Positions 1 to 8,173 of a DNA stretch of 15,544 nt are shown piece by piece (the first letter of the stretch is position 1; each line of letters begins with the position of its first letter). The position numbers were made by a program, and so were the translations under genes. The notes below the pieces were generated by a model. That model had not been told where the DNA came from, searched no databases, and saw nothing but the letters and a program-made list of their open reading frames with translations. The DNA comes from Acidimicrobiaceae bacterium. Lineage in GTDB: Bacteria; Actinomycetota; Acidimicrobiia; Acidimicrobiales; UBA8592. The stretch spans positions 31,777 through 47,320 of the forward strand of contig PAWI01000017.1 in NCBI GenBank assembly GCA_002713485.1, written 5' to 3'.

Positions 1-1
1 A

Positions 2-688
2 ATTCTCAGTAGGAGATTAAGTGGTGAGCCTATTCAATATGCTTTGGGATCTTGGTCTTTTAGGGAACTAGACCTGCTTGTTGACCACAGAGTTCTAATC
101 CCGCGTCCAGAAACAGAAACCCTTGTAGATGTTGCGCATACAATGCTTTCTCAGTTTGATCGGCGCTCGAAAAAATTTGTTTGTGATCTAGGGGCTGGTT
201 CAGGTGCAATCGGTTTAGCTATTGCCCAAGAGCGCAACGATGTTGAGGTTTATTTAGTTGAAAAATCTGCAGAGGCTCTCAAAGTTGCATCAGCAAATTT
301 GGCAGGTTTGGGGAATCATGCTGTGAAGGTAAAAGTTTTTCATAGTTGTTGGTTCGATGACCTTCCTAGAGAACTTCGGAACTCATTTCACCTGATTGTT
401 TCAAATCCTCCTTATATAGCTGATAGTGAGTCATTACCGAATGAAGTTGCTAATTTCGAACCTCATGAGGCTCTTTTCGCTGGAGAAAAGGGGACAGAAT
501 ATATTGAAACTATTCTATTGGCATCGCCCAAATGGCTTATGAAAAGTGGGGGAGTTGTTCTGGAAATGGCTCCGGACCAGACTGATTCTATGGCAGAAAC
601 TGCTCGAGAGTTAGGGTATTCAAGTATTGAAATTTTCAAAGATCTTACTGGGAAACCAAGAATAATGAGTTGTGTATGGGAAAAATAG
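2..688 (+). CDS. prmC: Peptide chain release factor N5-glutamine methyltransferase PrmC, 5'-truncated by window edge
   Basis: PrmC uses S-adenosylmethionine to methylate the glutamine of the GGQ motif in release factors RF1 and RF2, which makes translation termination efficient. The frame is open from base 2, and the residues before the TTG at base 44 (GEPIQYALGSWSFREL) are family-conserved, so that TTG is not the start; the true start lies left of the window. About 228 residues are present, against roughly 280 in the family, so some 50 N-terminal residues are missing. Visible motifs are VLIPRPETE, the SAM-binding GAGSGAIGL, and the catalytic NPPY at bases 404–415, which holds the substrate glutamine. 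The gene overlaps tsaC by 13 bases, indicating cotranscription. prfA commonly precedes prmC and may lie just outside the window (inference). Identification is secure. Confidence 0.96.
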   Translation: MLSRRLSGEPIQYALGSWSFRELDLLVDHRVLIPRPETETLVDVAHTMLSQFDRRSKKFVCDLGAGSGAIGLAIAQERNDVEVYLVEKSAEALKVASANLAGLGNHAVKVKVFHSCWFDDLPRELRNSFHLIVSNPPYIADSESLPNEVANFEPHEALFAGEKGTEYIETILLASPKWLMKSGGVVLEMAPDQTDSMAETARELGYSSIEIFKDLTGKPRIMSCVWEK

Positions 689-1293
689 ACCTTTCTTCAG
701 AAACTGATACTGCTTTGATAGAAGCTACCAATGTTTTGGAATCAGGTGGTGTGGTCATATTCCCAACAGATACTGTTTATGGAATAGGTGCTCTTCCAAA
801 ATTTTCCGATGCACTTGAGCGCATTTACGCTATCAAAAAGAGGCCACAAGAGATGTCGCTTCCACTTCTCTTGAGCGATATGACTCAAGTAAATGATTGC
901 AGCACTTTTAATGGCCAAGAATTACAAACTTTAGCTAAGGTCTTCTGGCCCGGTCCATTGACTTTAATTTTACCAGATGTGCTTGAACACATGAACGAAT
1001 TATTAACACAGAATGGGACAGTCGCAGTCAGGAGCCCTGATCATGATTTCGTTCGAGGATTGTGTGCAAAAGTTGGCCCAATTGCTGCTACAAGCGCAAA
1101 TATCCATGGGCAGCCTACTCCTTTGCGCATCTCGGAAATGCCCGAATCATTTGATAGCGCTGATTTGATCATTGATGGAGGGGAGTGTTCCTATGGAACG
1201 GCGTCAACGATAATCGAACTGGGCAATGGAACTCCTAAAGTTATTCGTGAGGGACCAATTCCAGAAGCCGATTTACTATCAGCACTTCTTTGA
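676..1293 (+). CDS. tsaC: L-threonylcarbamoyladenylate synthase (Sua5/YrdC/YwlC family)
   Basis: The enzyme makes threonylcarbamoyl-AMP from threonine, bicarbonate and ATP, the first step of the t6A modification at position 37 of ANN-decoding tRNAs. The protein has about 205 residues, so it is the single-domain YrdC/TsaC type without the extra Sua5 C-terminal domain. Conserved blocks are TDTVYG (residues 31–36), KKRP (54–57), PGPLT (92–96), the VAVRSPDH strand near 117–124 and TSAN (139–142); the K/R and S-x-N residues form the nucleotide and threonine site in this family. I chose ATG 676; an in-frame TTG at 670 is the alternative, and neither has a strong Shine-Dalgarno sequence. The start lies inside the end of prmC, so translational coupling is likely. 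Confidence 0.94.
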   Translation: MGKIDLSSETDTALIEATNVLESGGVVIFPTDTVYGIGALPKFSDALERIYAIKKRPQEMSLPLLLSDMTQVNDCSTFNGQELQTLAKVFWPGPLTLILPDVLEHMNELLTQNGTVAVRSPDHDFVRGLCAKVGPIAATSANIHGQPTPLRISEMPESFDSADLIIDGGECSYGTASTIIELGNGTPKVIREGPIPEADLLSALL

Positions 1294-1368
1294 TTGAAAA
1301 TCCTTTTATCTAGCTGCGCATTGATTTAATCCTCCCATCACTGGATGAAACGAACTAGCTTCTTAACT

Positions 1369-1803
1369 ATGGAAAGAATTGCAGTTGGAAATGACCATGC
1401 AGGGTTCACTTTAAAGACAGAATTAGTGAATGTTCTCAATGACCTCGGCTACTCAGTAACGGATCTAGGAACCCATGATACGGAAAGGGTTGATTATCCT
1501 GACTTCGGGTCAGCAGTTGGAAGAGCAGTGGCAAATAACGATGCAGACGTGGGGCTCCTTGTTTGTGGCAGTGGAATAGGAATAGGCATGGCAGCTAATA
1601 AGATTTCTGGTGTTCGGGCTGCCACTGTTCATAGCGTTGAAACAGCAACGCTTGCAAGGCAACACAATGATGCGAACATTGTTTGCTTCGGAGAAAGACT
1701 AATAGAGGTTGAGACCGCTCGAGAGTCTCTCATAGCCTTTCTCAATGCAGAGTTTGAAGGGGGTCGCCACACTCAGCGAGTTCAAAAGTTAAATAACCTC
1801 TAA
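1369..1803 (+). CDS. rpiB: Ribose-5-phosphate isomerase B
   Basis: RpiB interconverts ribose 5-phosphate and ribulose 5-phosphate in the non-oxidative pentose phosphate pathway; some relatives act on allose or galactose phosphates. From ATG 1369 the protein has 144 residues and opens with MERIAVGNDHAG, matching the family N-terminus. An in-frame ATG at 1345 would add eight unconserved residues, so I prefer 1369, although neither start has a clear ribosome binding site. Key residues seen are Asp9-His10 in NDHAG, the catalytic cysteine Cys66 in CGSGIG, and His99 in the RQHNDAN segment. Having the cysteine places it with the E. coli-type RpiB rather than the mycobacterial type, which lacks it. 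The gene is 75 bases downstream of tsaC and ends five bases from the convergent end of glyA. Confidence 0.95.
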   Translation: MERIAVGNDHAGFTLKTELVNVLNDLGYSVTDLGTHDTERVDYPDFGSAVGRAVANNDADVGLLVCGSGIGIGMAANKISGVRAATVHSVETATLARQHNDANIVCFGERLIEVETARESLIAFLNAEFEGGRHTQRVQKLNNL

Positions 1804-1808
1804 GGGCT

Positions 1809-3278
1809 TTATATAGATCCTTCAATATTTACATTAGGATAGAGCTGATTCATGGAAAGAAGCTTGTTGCATCGTCCATTACTTTGAGCTATGAAACTTT
1901 GATCAAGAGTAAATTTAGCTTTTGAGATTTCACCAGTTTTAGTCTGTGAAGGTTCCGTTGAGGAGAGAGTCGAGCAGATGATGTCGGCTACTTCTCCCAT
2001 ATCATCGCAATCCATTCCCAGACTGGTTAATGCTGGTGTTCCGAGCCGGATGCCCGATGTGTACCACGCTCCGTTTGGGTCAAATGGGATTGAGTTTCTG
2101 TTGACGATTACTCCAGATTCTTCAAGAGCGCTTTCCGCTTGTCGTCCTGTCAGGCCAAAGCTTCTAACATCAACAAGGACTAGATGGTTTTCTGTTCCTC
2201 CGGTAACTAACCTTCCTCCTCTCTTTTCTATACCTTCAGCGAGAGCACGGGCATTATCTACAACCTGTTGGGCGTATGCTTGGAAGGAAGCTGTTTTAGC
2301 TTCAGCGAAGGCAACAGCTTTTGCTGCCATAATATTTGCAAGAGGTCCTCCTAGAACCATAGGGCAGCCTTTATCTATGTGTTCATTGAGCCCTTTTTCG
2401 TTGGAGAGGACGATCCCACCTCGGGGGCCACGCAAAGATTTATGCGTAGTCGAGGTAACGATGTGAGCATGTGGAATAGGGTCAAAGTCACCAGTAAATA
2501 CTTTTCCAGCGACTAAGCCTGAGAAATGAGCCATATCTACCATCAATAAGGCATCAACTGAGTCAGCGATTTCTCGCATTTTTGCGAAGTTAACTTTTCG
2601 AGGGTATGCGGAATATCCGGCGACAATTATCATGGGGCGAAATTCTTCAGCAAGCAGTTTAATATTAGCGTAATCAAGGCACTCTGTATCTGGGTCTACT
2701 CCATATGACTTTTGGTCAAACAACTTTCCTGAAATGTTCGGGCGGAAGCCGTGAGTAAGGTGCCCACCAGCATCAAGTGACATTCCAATCATTCGCTGAT
2801 TACCAAAAGCTTTTCGCAACGTTGCCCAATCTCCATCGTTTAAGTCATTGACGTGTCTAACTTCTTTATCTTGAAGGAAAGGTGCTTCTACTCGGTAAGC
2901 CAATAGTGCCCAGAAAGCAACAAGATTTGCATCAATGCCAGAATGGGGCTGTACGTATGCGTACTCAGCATCGAATAGCTCTTTCGCATGTTGGGAAGCA
3001 AGAACCTCAACTTTATCGACGAACTCGCAACCAGCATAGAATCTGTGACCGGGAGTTCCTTCAGCGTACTTGTCACTAAACCAGTTGCCCATGGCCAAAA
3101 GTACGGCGGGAGAAGCGTAGTTCTCAGAGGCGATCAATTTCAGTTGAGTCCGCTGATTTTCCAACTCTCCTCTAATGTAGTCGGCTATTAGCGGTTCGGT
3201 CTTATCTATGACATCCAACCCATATTTGAATGCCTTTGACTCGGGTGACAGATCTTGATCGTTAACTCTTTCACTCAT
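1809..3278 (-). CDS. glyA: Serine hydroxymethyltransferase, long form
   Basis: This PLP enzyme converts serine and tetrahydrofolate to glycine and 5,10-methylene-tetrahydrofolate, the main source of one-carbon units. It has 489 residues, against about 415–435 for the common bacterial form. The PLP lysine is Lys280 in [19 protein letters not shown] (47–54), GGHLTHG (171–177) and VDMAHFSGL (247–255) are also clear. Compared with the E. coli form, as I recall it, there is an insertion around residues 128–160 and a C-terminal extension of about 50 residues ending [11 protein letters not shown]. Both resemble the Chlamydia-type enzyme. The start at 3278 is supported by AAGGAG four bases upstream. 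It is read against its neighbours, converging on rpiB and diverging from atpZ, so it is its own transcription unit. The function call is secure; the subfamily call rests on memory of the family. Confidence 0.96.
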   Translation of the reverse strand: MSERVNDQDLSPESKAFKYGLDVIDKTEPLIADYIRGELENQRTQLKLIASENYASPAVLLAMGNWFSDKYAEGTPGHRFYAGCEFVDKVEVLASQHAKELFDAEYAYVQPHSGIDANLVAFWALLAYRVEAPFLQDKEVRHVNDLNDGDWATLRKAFGNQRMIGMSLDAGGHLTHGFRPNISGKLFDQKSYGVDPDTECLDYANIKLLAEEFRPMIIVAGYSAYPRKVNFAKMREIADSVDALLMVDMAHFSGLVAGKVFTGDFDPIPHAHIVTSTTHKSLRGPRGGIVLSNEKGLNEHIDKGCPMVLGGPLANIMAAKAVAFAEAKTASFQAYAQQVVDNARALAEGIEKRGGRLVTGGTENHLVLVDVRSFGLTGRQAESALEESGVIVNRNSIPFDPNGAWYTSGIRLGTPALTSLGMDCDDMGEVADIICSTLSSTEPSQTKTGEISKAKFTLDQSFIAQSNGRCNKLLSMNQLYPNVNIEGSI

Positions 3279-3282
3279 AACA

Positions 3283-3288
3283 CTCCTT
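3283..3288 (-). promoter_or_regulatory. Shine-Dalgarno site of glyA
   Basis: The minus strand reads AAGGAG here, four bases before the ATG whose first base is 3278. This fixes the glyA start. Confidence 0.75.
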
Positions 3289-3340
3289 GAGCCACTCGCT
3301 GATAAACATGAGCCTAGTTGATTTCTATGTCTGCTTGATA

Positions 3341-3370
3341 GCTATATGAGCATCTCTGAGACTATGGCAA
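3341..3370 (-). promoter_or_regulatory. Candidate sigma-70-type promoter of glyA
   Basis: On the minus strand, TTGCCA (bases 3370–3365, five of six matches to the -35 consensus) is followed after 18 bases by TATAGC (bases 3346–3341, four of six matches to the -10 consensus). Transcription would begin near base 3334, leaving a leader of about 55 bases before glyA. That leader is too short for a classical glycine or SAM riboswitch. The call rests on consensus matching by eye only. Confidence 0.4.
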
Positions 3371-3414
3371 CACGTTTATTATTTCTTCAACTTCTTTAAC
3401 CCATTCGCAAGACG

Positions 3415-3444
3415 TGGTGATAGATTGCGTTAGTGATTTATAAC
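3415..3444 (+). promoter_or_regulatory. Weak candidate promoter of the atp operon
   Basis: TATAAC at 3439–3444 is a good -10 element. The best -35 at a workable distance, TGGTGA at 3415–3420 with an 18-base spacer, matches only half the consensus. Transcription would start near 3451, about 25 bases before the GTG of atpZ. The position is right for the operon promoter, because the only other space upstream is shared with the divergent glyA promoter, but the -35 is poor. Confidence 0.3.
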
Positions 3445-3462
3445 GAGTCCTCTATGAATATT

Positions 3463-3468
3463 AAGGAG
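3463..3468 (+). promoter_or_regulatory. Shine-Dalgarno site of the first atp gene
   Basis: AAGGAG lies seven bases before GTG 3476 and is the strongest ribosome binding site near it. It supports a GTG start for the first gene of the operon. Confidence 0.75.
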
Positions 3469-3475
3469 CTACTGA

Positions 3476-3742
3476 GTGGTAGCAAAATCAGTCAGAGCAC
3501 TTGAGGCTGCAGAAGATGGAGTGGTGGCGGCTTTCGAGCTAGTGCTGACTCCGGCTCTTTTCGCGTTCTTTGGTTATCTCCTTGATAAATGGTTGGGGAC
3601 CGGGCCTATCCTATTAGCTTCATTGGGGGGAGTAGTGGCGGTATATGAGATTTGGAAACTTTGGTACACGTACACTCAAAAGATGAAATCTTATGAAGAT
3701 TCATTGCCCGACGCGAAAGGAAAAGGTAGCAATGGCGATTGA
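3476..3742 (+). CDS. atpZ: AtpZ/AtpI-family small membrane protein at the head of the ATP synthase operon
   Basis: This 88-residue protein has two predicted membrane segments, about residues 17–36 and 43–64, separated by a short loop (DKWLGTGP). Its ends are charged, and the C-terminus (DAKGKGSNGD) is hydrophilic. This is the pattern of the AtpZ/AtpI family found first in many Gram-positive-type atp operons. In Bacillus the members are linked to c-ring assembly and divalent-cation supply; I infer a similar accessory role here. The GTG start is fixed by a well-spaced AAGGAG. The last 11 bases overlap the start of the next gene, suggesting coupled translation. The product is not a structural subunit. 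The family assignment is from topology, length and position, so the symbol is provisional. Confidence 0.8.
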   Translation: MVAKSVRALEAAEDGVVAAFELVLTPALFAFFGYLLDKWLGTGPILLASLGGVVAVYEIWKLWYTYTQKMKSYEDSLPDAKGKGSNGD

Positions 3743-4196
3743 ACAAGATGGTTCAGACGGTAATCACCAGGCGCCTGAACGGGAAGTAGCAGCTGACATT
3801 TTCAGAAGAGGTTTAATCATTTCTCCCTTCTTGTTGGTGTTGGCTTCAGTGATCTGGGGACTTTCAGGTCTTGCTTGCGGTGCTATAGCATTAGGGATTG
3901 TTCTCGCAAATTTTATTGCAGGTGCTTGGATAATTGATTGGGCAGTAAAAATCTCACCTCAACTTCTTATGAGCGCAGTGTTAGGTGGCTTTGTCCTGCG
4001 AATGGGAATTATCACTGGGACTATTTTGCCTATAAGGAATCAAGCTTGGTTTGAGATTATGCCTTTTGCTCTTATCTTAATTTTTTTACATTTAGGTCTT
4101 TTGATTTGGGAAACTCGCTATGTTTCTGCCACTCTTAAGTATCCGGGATTAAAGCCCCGCGTAAAAAGACAAAACCGCAAAAAGAGTCTAGATTAG
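3732..4196 (+). CDS. atpI: ATP synthase subunit I-like membrane protein (AtpI)
   Basis: The protein has about 155 residues and four hydrophobic segments: roughly residues 30–48, 50–72, 80–101 and 108–126. It has a hydrophilic N-terminus and a strongly basic C-terminal tail (RVKRQNRKKSLD). This fits the ATP synthase protein I family, whose members help assemble the c-ring and are dispensable in several bacteria. I chose ATG 3732, which has AAGG five bases upstream. An in-frame ATG at 3693 would add 13 residues that lie entirely over the end of atpZ and look like read-through of that gene's sequence. The stop overlaps the AGGAG ahead of atpB. Sequence conservation in this family is low, so the call leans on topology and gene order. 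Confidence 0.75.
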   Translation: MAIEQDGSDGNHQAPEREVAADIFRRGLIISPFLLVLASVIWGLSGLACGAIALGIVLANFIAGAWIIDWAVKISPQLLMSAVLGGFVLRMGIITGTILPIRNQAWFEIMPFALILIFLHLGLLIWETRYVSATLKYPGLKPRVKRQNRKKSLD

Positions 4197-4201
4197 GAGC
4201 C

Positions 4202-5256
<1,055 letters not shown>

Positions 5257-5285
5257 ACCGCTTTAATAACGAAGGTAAAACTAAA

Positions 5286-5993
5286 ATGAAGAAAAGACTC
5301 ATATTTGCTTCAGCATTGACCGGAATGCTTTTGATGTTTGGTCTTGCTGGGAATGCCCTAGCTGCAGGCGAAAGTCTCGGAAAGTGTTCGGTAGACGAAT
5401 ACGCTGAGAGATTTGGCGCAGCTGAGTTAACACCAGAAAACATAGCCGAAGAAGAGAACATAAATGCAATAGGCGAAATCTTTGATAGCTGTATTGAAGC
5501 TCCAAGCCCAATTATCCCTGAAATTAACGAAGTTATCTGGGGAGGCGGAGCATTCGTTGTGTTGCTAGCGCTCATGCTGTGGAAGGGATTCCCTGCCGTT
5601 CAGCGAATAATGAACGAACGATCAGAAAAAATAGCATCCGACTTAGACGAAGCCGATAAAGCAAAAACTGAGGCTCAGGCAGTTAAATCTGAATATGAAG
5701 CTGAACTTGCCGATGCAAAATCAGCTGCAGCAGCAATTCTTGAAGAAGCAAGGCAACAAGCTGAGGTTCTTCGCTCAGACCTTCAACAAAGAGCCGAGTC
5801 GGAAATTGCTGAAATGAAAGCTCAAGCTGCTTCAGATATAGACGCAGCCAGAGAAAGAGCTATGGGCGACCTGCAAGGTGAAGTGGCAGAAATCGTCGTC
5901 GGTGCGGCAGAAAGAGTCGTTGAGGCAAACCTTGATGCGGAAGCACAGGCTCGCCTTATCGAAAACTACATCAATCAAGTAGGTTCTAACTAG
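5286..5993 (+). CDS. atpF: ATP synthase Fo subunit b with signal peptide and extracytoplasmic N-terminal domain
   Basis: Subunit b is the peripheral stalk that holds the alpha/beta hexamer still against the rotor. At 235 residues this copy is much longer than the usual 156–170. Residues 1–26 look like a Sec signal peptide: MKKR, a hydrophobic core, then ALA with likely cleavage after Ala26. Residues 27–82 are acidic and polar with two cysteines (Cys34 and Cys69). The usual membrane anchor follows at about 83–99, then FPAVQRIMNER and a long alanine/glutamate-rich coiled coil to the C-terminus. The ATG has GAAGG ten bases upstream. The coiled-coil part and gene order make the identity secure. 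Delta is encoded separately, unlike the b–delta fusion of mycobacteria. Confidence 0.93.
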   Translation: MKKRLIFASALTGMLLMFGLAGNALAAGESLGKCSVDEYAERFGAAELTPENIAEEENINAIGEIFDSCIEAPSPIIPEINEVIWGGGAFVVLLALMLWKGFPAVQRIMNERSEKIASDLDEADKAKTEAQAVKSEYEAELADAKSAAAAILEEARQQAEVLRSDLQQRAESEIAEMKAQAASDIDAARERAMGDLQGEVAEIVVGAAERVVEANLDAEAQARLIENYINQVGSN

Positions 5994-6008
5994 GAACATG
6001 AGGCACTG

Positions 6009-6536
6009 ATGTCAGAAGAAAAAATAAAGAGTTACGCACAGGCTATCCTGTCAGTTGCATCCTCTGAAGGAGATGGGACTCGAGTTGAAGATGAAATCTA
6101 TCGTTTCGCTCAAGTACTTCAATCATCGGAAGAGTTGAAAGCAACAATTAACGATAACTCAATTCCTTCTGCAAGAAGGCAGCAAATAGTTGAAGACCTC
6201 TTAGAAGGTCAAGCAAGTCAAGCATCAGTAGCACTTATTTCAATGCTTATAGCCGCAGGGATGGCAAGTGAAATCAAAGCTATTGCTGACCAAGTTGTCG
6301 GGCTCGGTGCCGAGTCACGAGACAAAGCAGTCGCTGAAGTTTACTCAGTGGTTGACTTGTCAGAAGACCAACAAGCACGCCTTGCTGCTGCACTAAAAAC
6401 AGCGACAGGTAAAGATGTAGAAATGAAAGTCATTATTGATGAATCAGTGATGGGAGGTCTGCTTGTGCAGATCGAAGATGAAGTAATTGATGGAACAGTC
6501 CGAACAAGACTCAAGCAGCTCCGAGAGGCGTTTTAA
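6009..6536 (+). CDS. atpH: ATP synthase F1 subunit delta
   Basis: Delta sits on top of F1 and links the alpha N-termini to the peripheral stalk. The 175-residue length is standard. The N-terminus ([17 protein letters not shown]) matches the family's helical domain, and the C-terminal block with [20 protein letters not shown], then RTRLKQL, is the family signature. GAGG lies five bases before the ATG. The stop is one base before the atpA start, so the two are translationally coupled. There is no b-subunit fusion. Confidence 0.95.
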   Translation: MSEEKIKSYAQAILSVASSEGDGTRVEDEIYRFAQVLQSSEELKATINDNSIPSARRQQIVEDLLEGQASQASVALISMLIAAGMASEIKAIADQVVGLGAESRDKAVAEVYSVVDLSEDQQARLAAALKTATGKDVEMKVIIDESVMGGLLVQIEDEVIDGTVRTRLKQLREAF

Positions 6537-6537
6537 T

Positions 6538-8169
6538 ATGGCAGAGCTCACTATAAACACAAATGATATCGCTTCAGCGATAAGGAAAAACCTAGATGGA
6601 TTTGAACCATCGCTGGCATCTGGCCAAGTTGGAAGGGTCGTTGAGGTTGGGGACGGTATTGCCCGAGTATCGGGTCTTCCAGACGCTGCCGTAAACGAGA
6701 TGCTCCAATTTGAAGGCGGAATTGTCGGTTTAGCACTTAACCTTGACGAGGACACCATCGGTGCGGTTGTCCTTGGAGAGACTACTGGAATTGAAGAAGG
6801 TCAAGCCGTTCGATCGACGGGTGAGATTCTCTCAATGCCCGTCGGTGACGCAATGCTTGGCAGAGTCGTAAATGCTTTAGGAGACCCCATAGATGGGAAG
6901 GGGGCCATAACAGGTTCTCAATCTAGACGTATGGAAGTACAGGCACCAGGTATTATCGGACGTCAACCTGTGCACGAGCCGATGCAAACTGGAATAAAGG
7001 CGATAGATTCTCTGATTCCAGTTGGGCGAGGCCAAAGGGAGCTAATAATTGGAGATCGAAAAACTGGTAAGACCACAATTGCAATCGATACCATCATTAA
7101 CCAAAAAGGTCTTGACGTTAAGTGCATTTACGTAGCAATTGGTCAAAAAGCTTCAACGGTCGCTCAAACAGTAGCAACCTTAGAGGAATTTGGGGCAATG
7201 GAATACACAGTTGTTGTCGTCGCTCCTGCTTCCGACCCTGCACCCTTTAAATACCTGGCCCCATACGCAGGGTGTTCAATCGGACAGCATTGGATGGATA
7301 ATGGTGAACACGCCTTAGTAGTATATGATGACCTTTCAAAACAGGCAGAAGCATACAGGCAAATGGCATTGCTTCTTCGTCGTCCTCCTGGACGAGAAGC
7401 ATACCCAGGCGATGTCTTTTACCTACACAGCCGACTACTCGAGAGGGCAGCTAAACTGAGCGACGATTTAGGTGCAGGAAGCCTCACCGCTCTGCCAGTA
7501 ATTGAAACGAAAGCTGGCGACGTATCAGCGTACATCCCAACAAACGTTATCTCTATCACAGACGGGCAAATTTTCCTACAAGATGACTTATTCAAGTCCG
7601 GAGTCCGCCCTGCAGTTGATGTGGGTATATCGGTTTCGCGAGTTGGATCAGCTGCACAAATCAAAGCTATGAAAACTGCTGTTGGAACTCTCAAATCTGA
7701 CCTCCAACAGTTCCGTGAACTAGAATCTTTTGCTGCGTTTGGTTCTGACCTCGACGCTGTTTCGCAAGCACAACTTGACAGGGGATACCGGCTTACAGAG
7801 TTACTTAAGCAAGGAATAAACTCCCCTATGAAAGTTGAAGAGCAAGTAGTATCACTATTTGCTGGTACACAAGGCTACCTTGATGAGATACCTGTGGAGG
7901 ATGTTGGTCGATTCGAAGAGGGTCTTTTAGACCTAGTACGATCCCAACACTCTGGACTTCTATCAGAAATAGTTTCATCTGGGACTGTTGATGAGGATGC
8001 CTTAAATTCAATCATTAATTCGTATGCAGAGAGTTTTGAATCTTCGGATGGGTCTTCAGGAATATCTGTTGAGGCTCAAGAACAACCCGACGCCGATACA
8101 GAAATGGTTGACTCAGACATTACACTTCCCGAGACTGATATAGCTCGCGGACCGGATAGCGAGGGCTAA
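6538..8169 (+). CDS. atpA: ATP synthase F1 subunit alpha with acidic C-terminal extension
   Basis: Alpha alternates with beta in the F1 hexamer and carries the non-catalytic nucleotide sites. The start is ATG 6538, giving the family-typical MAELTIN..IASAIR opening with AGAGG nine bases upstream; an in-frame ATG at 6487 would only read the end of atpH in another frame. The protein has 543 residues. The P-loop is GDRKTGKT (172–179), with lysine at position 175 where E. coli has glutamine. The arginine finger lies in [11 protein letters not shown]. After the conserved C-terminal helices the last 42 residues (502–543) are serine- and acid-rich with no basic cluster. Mycobacterial alpha also has a C-terminal extension, but that one is rich in lysine. 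Confidence 0.97.
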   Translation: MAELTINTNDIASAIRKNLDGFEPSLASGQVGRVVEVGDGIARVSGLPDAAVNEMLQFEGGIVGLALNLDEDTIGAVVLGETTGIEEGQAVRSTGEILSMPVGDAMLGRVVNALGDPIDGKGAITGSQSRRMEVQAPGIIGRQPVHEPMQTGIKAIDSLIPVGRGQRELIIGDRKTGKTTIAIDTIINQKGLDVKCIYVAIGQKASTVAQTVATLEEFGAMEYTVVVVAPASDPAPFKYLAPYAGCSIGQHWMDNGEHALVVYDDLSKQAEAYRQMALLLRRPPGREAYPGDVFYLHSRLLERAAKLSDDLGAGSLTALPVIETKAGDVSAYIPTNVISITDGQIFLQDDLFKSGVRPAVDVGISVSRVGSAAQIKAMKTAVGTLKSDLQQFRELESFAAFGSDLDAVSQAQLDRGYRLTELLKQGINSPMKVEEQVVSLFAGTQGYLDEIPVEDVGRFEEGLLDLVRSQHSGLLSEIVSSGTVDEDALNSIINSYAESFESSDGSSGISVEAQEQPDADTEMVDSDITLPETDIARGPDSEG

Positions 8170-8173
8170 TCAC

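Noticed and set aside
1294..1330. Promoter before rpiB (TTGAAA ... TTTAAT)
   Set aside because: The spacer would be about 25 bases, far too long for a sigma-70 promoter, and no better -35 sits at the right distance.
1978..2466. 162-codon open frame on the plus strand inside glyA
   Set aside because: It lies fully within a well-conserved minus-strand gene, has no ribosome binding site and no recognisable protein motif. The same applies to long antisense frames at 5237–5575, 9610–9981 and 11503–11916.
3279..3475. Glycine, SAM or THF riboswitch between glyA and atpZ
   Set aside because: No conserved riboswitch core or long stable stem was seen on either strand, and the inferred glyA leader is only about 55 bases. 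A covariance-model search would settle it.
6487..6537. Upstream in-frame extension of atpA
   Set aside because: The 17 extra residues lie over the end of atpH and are serine- and glutamate-rich, unlike any alpha N-terminus; ATG 6538 has a properly spaced AGAGG and gives the usual opening.
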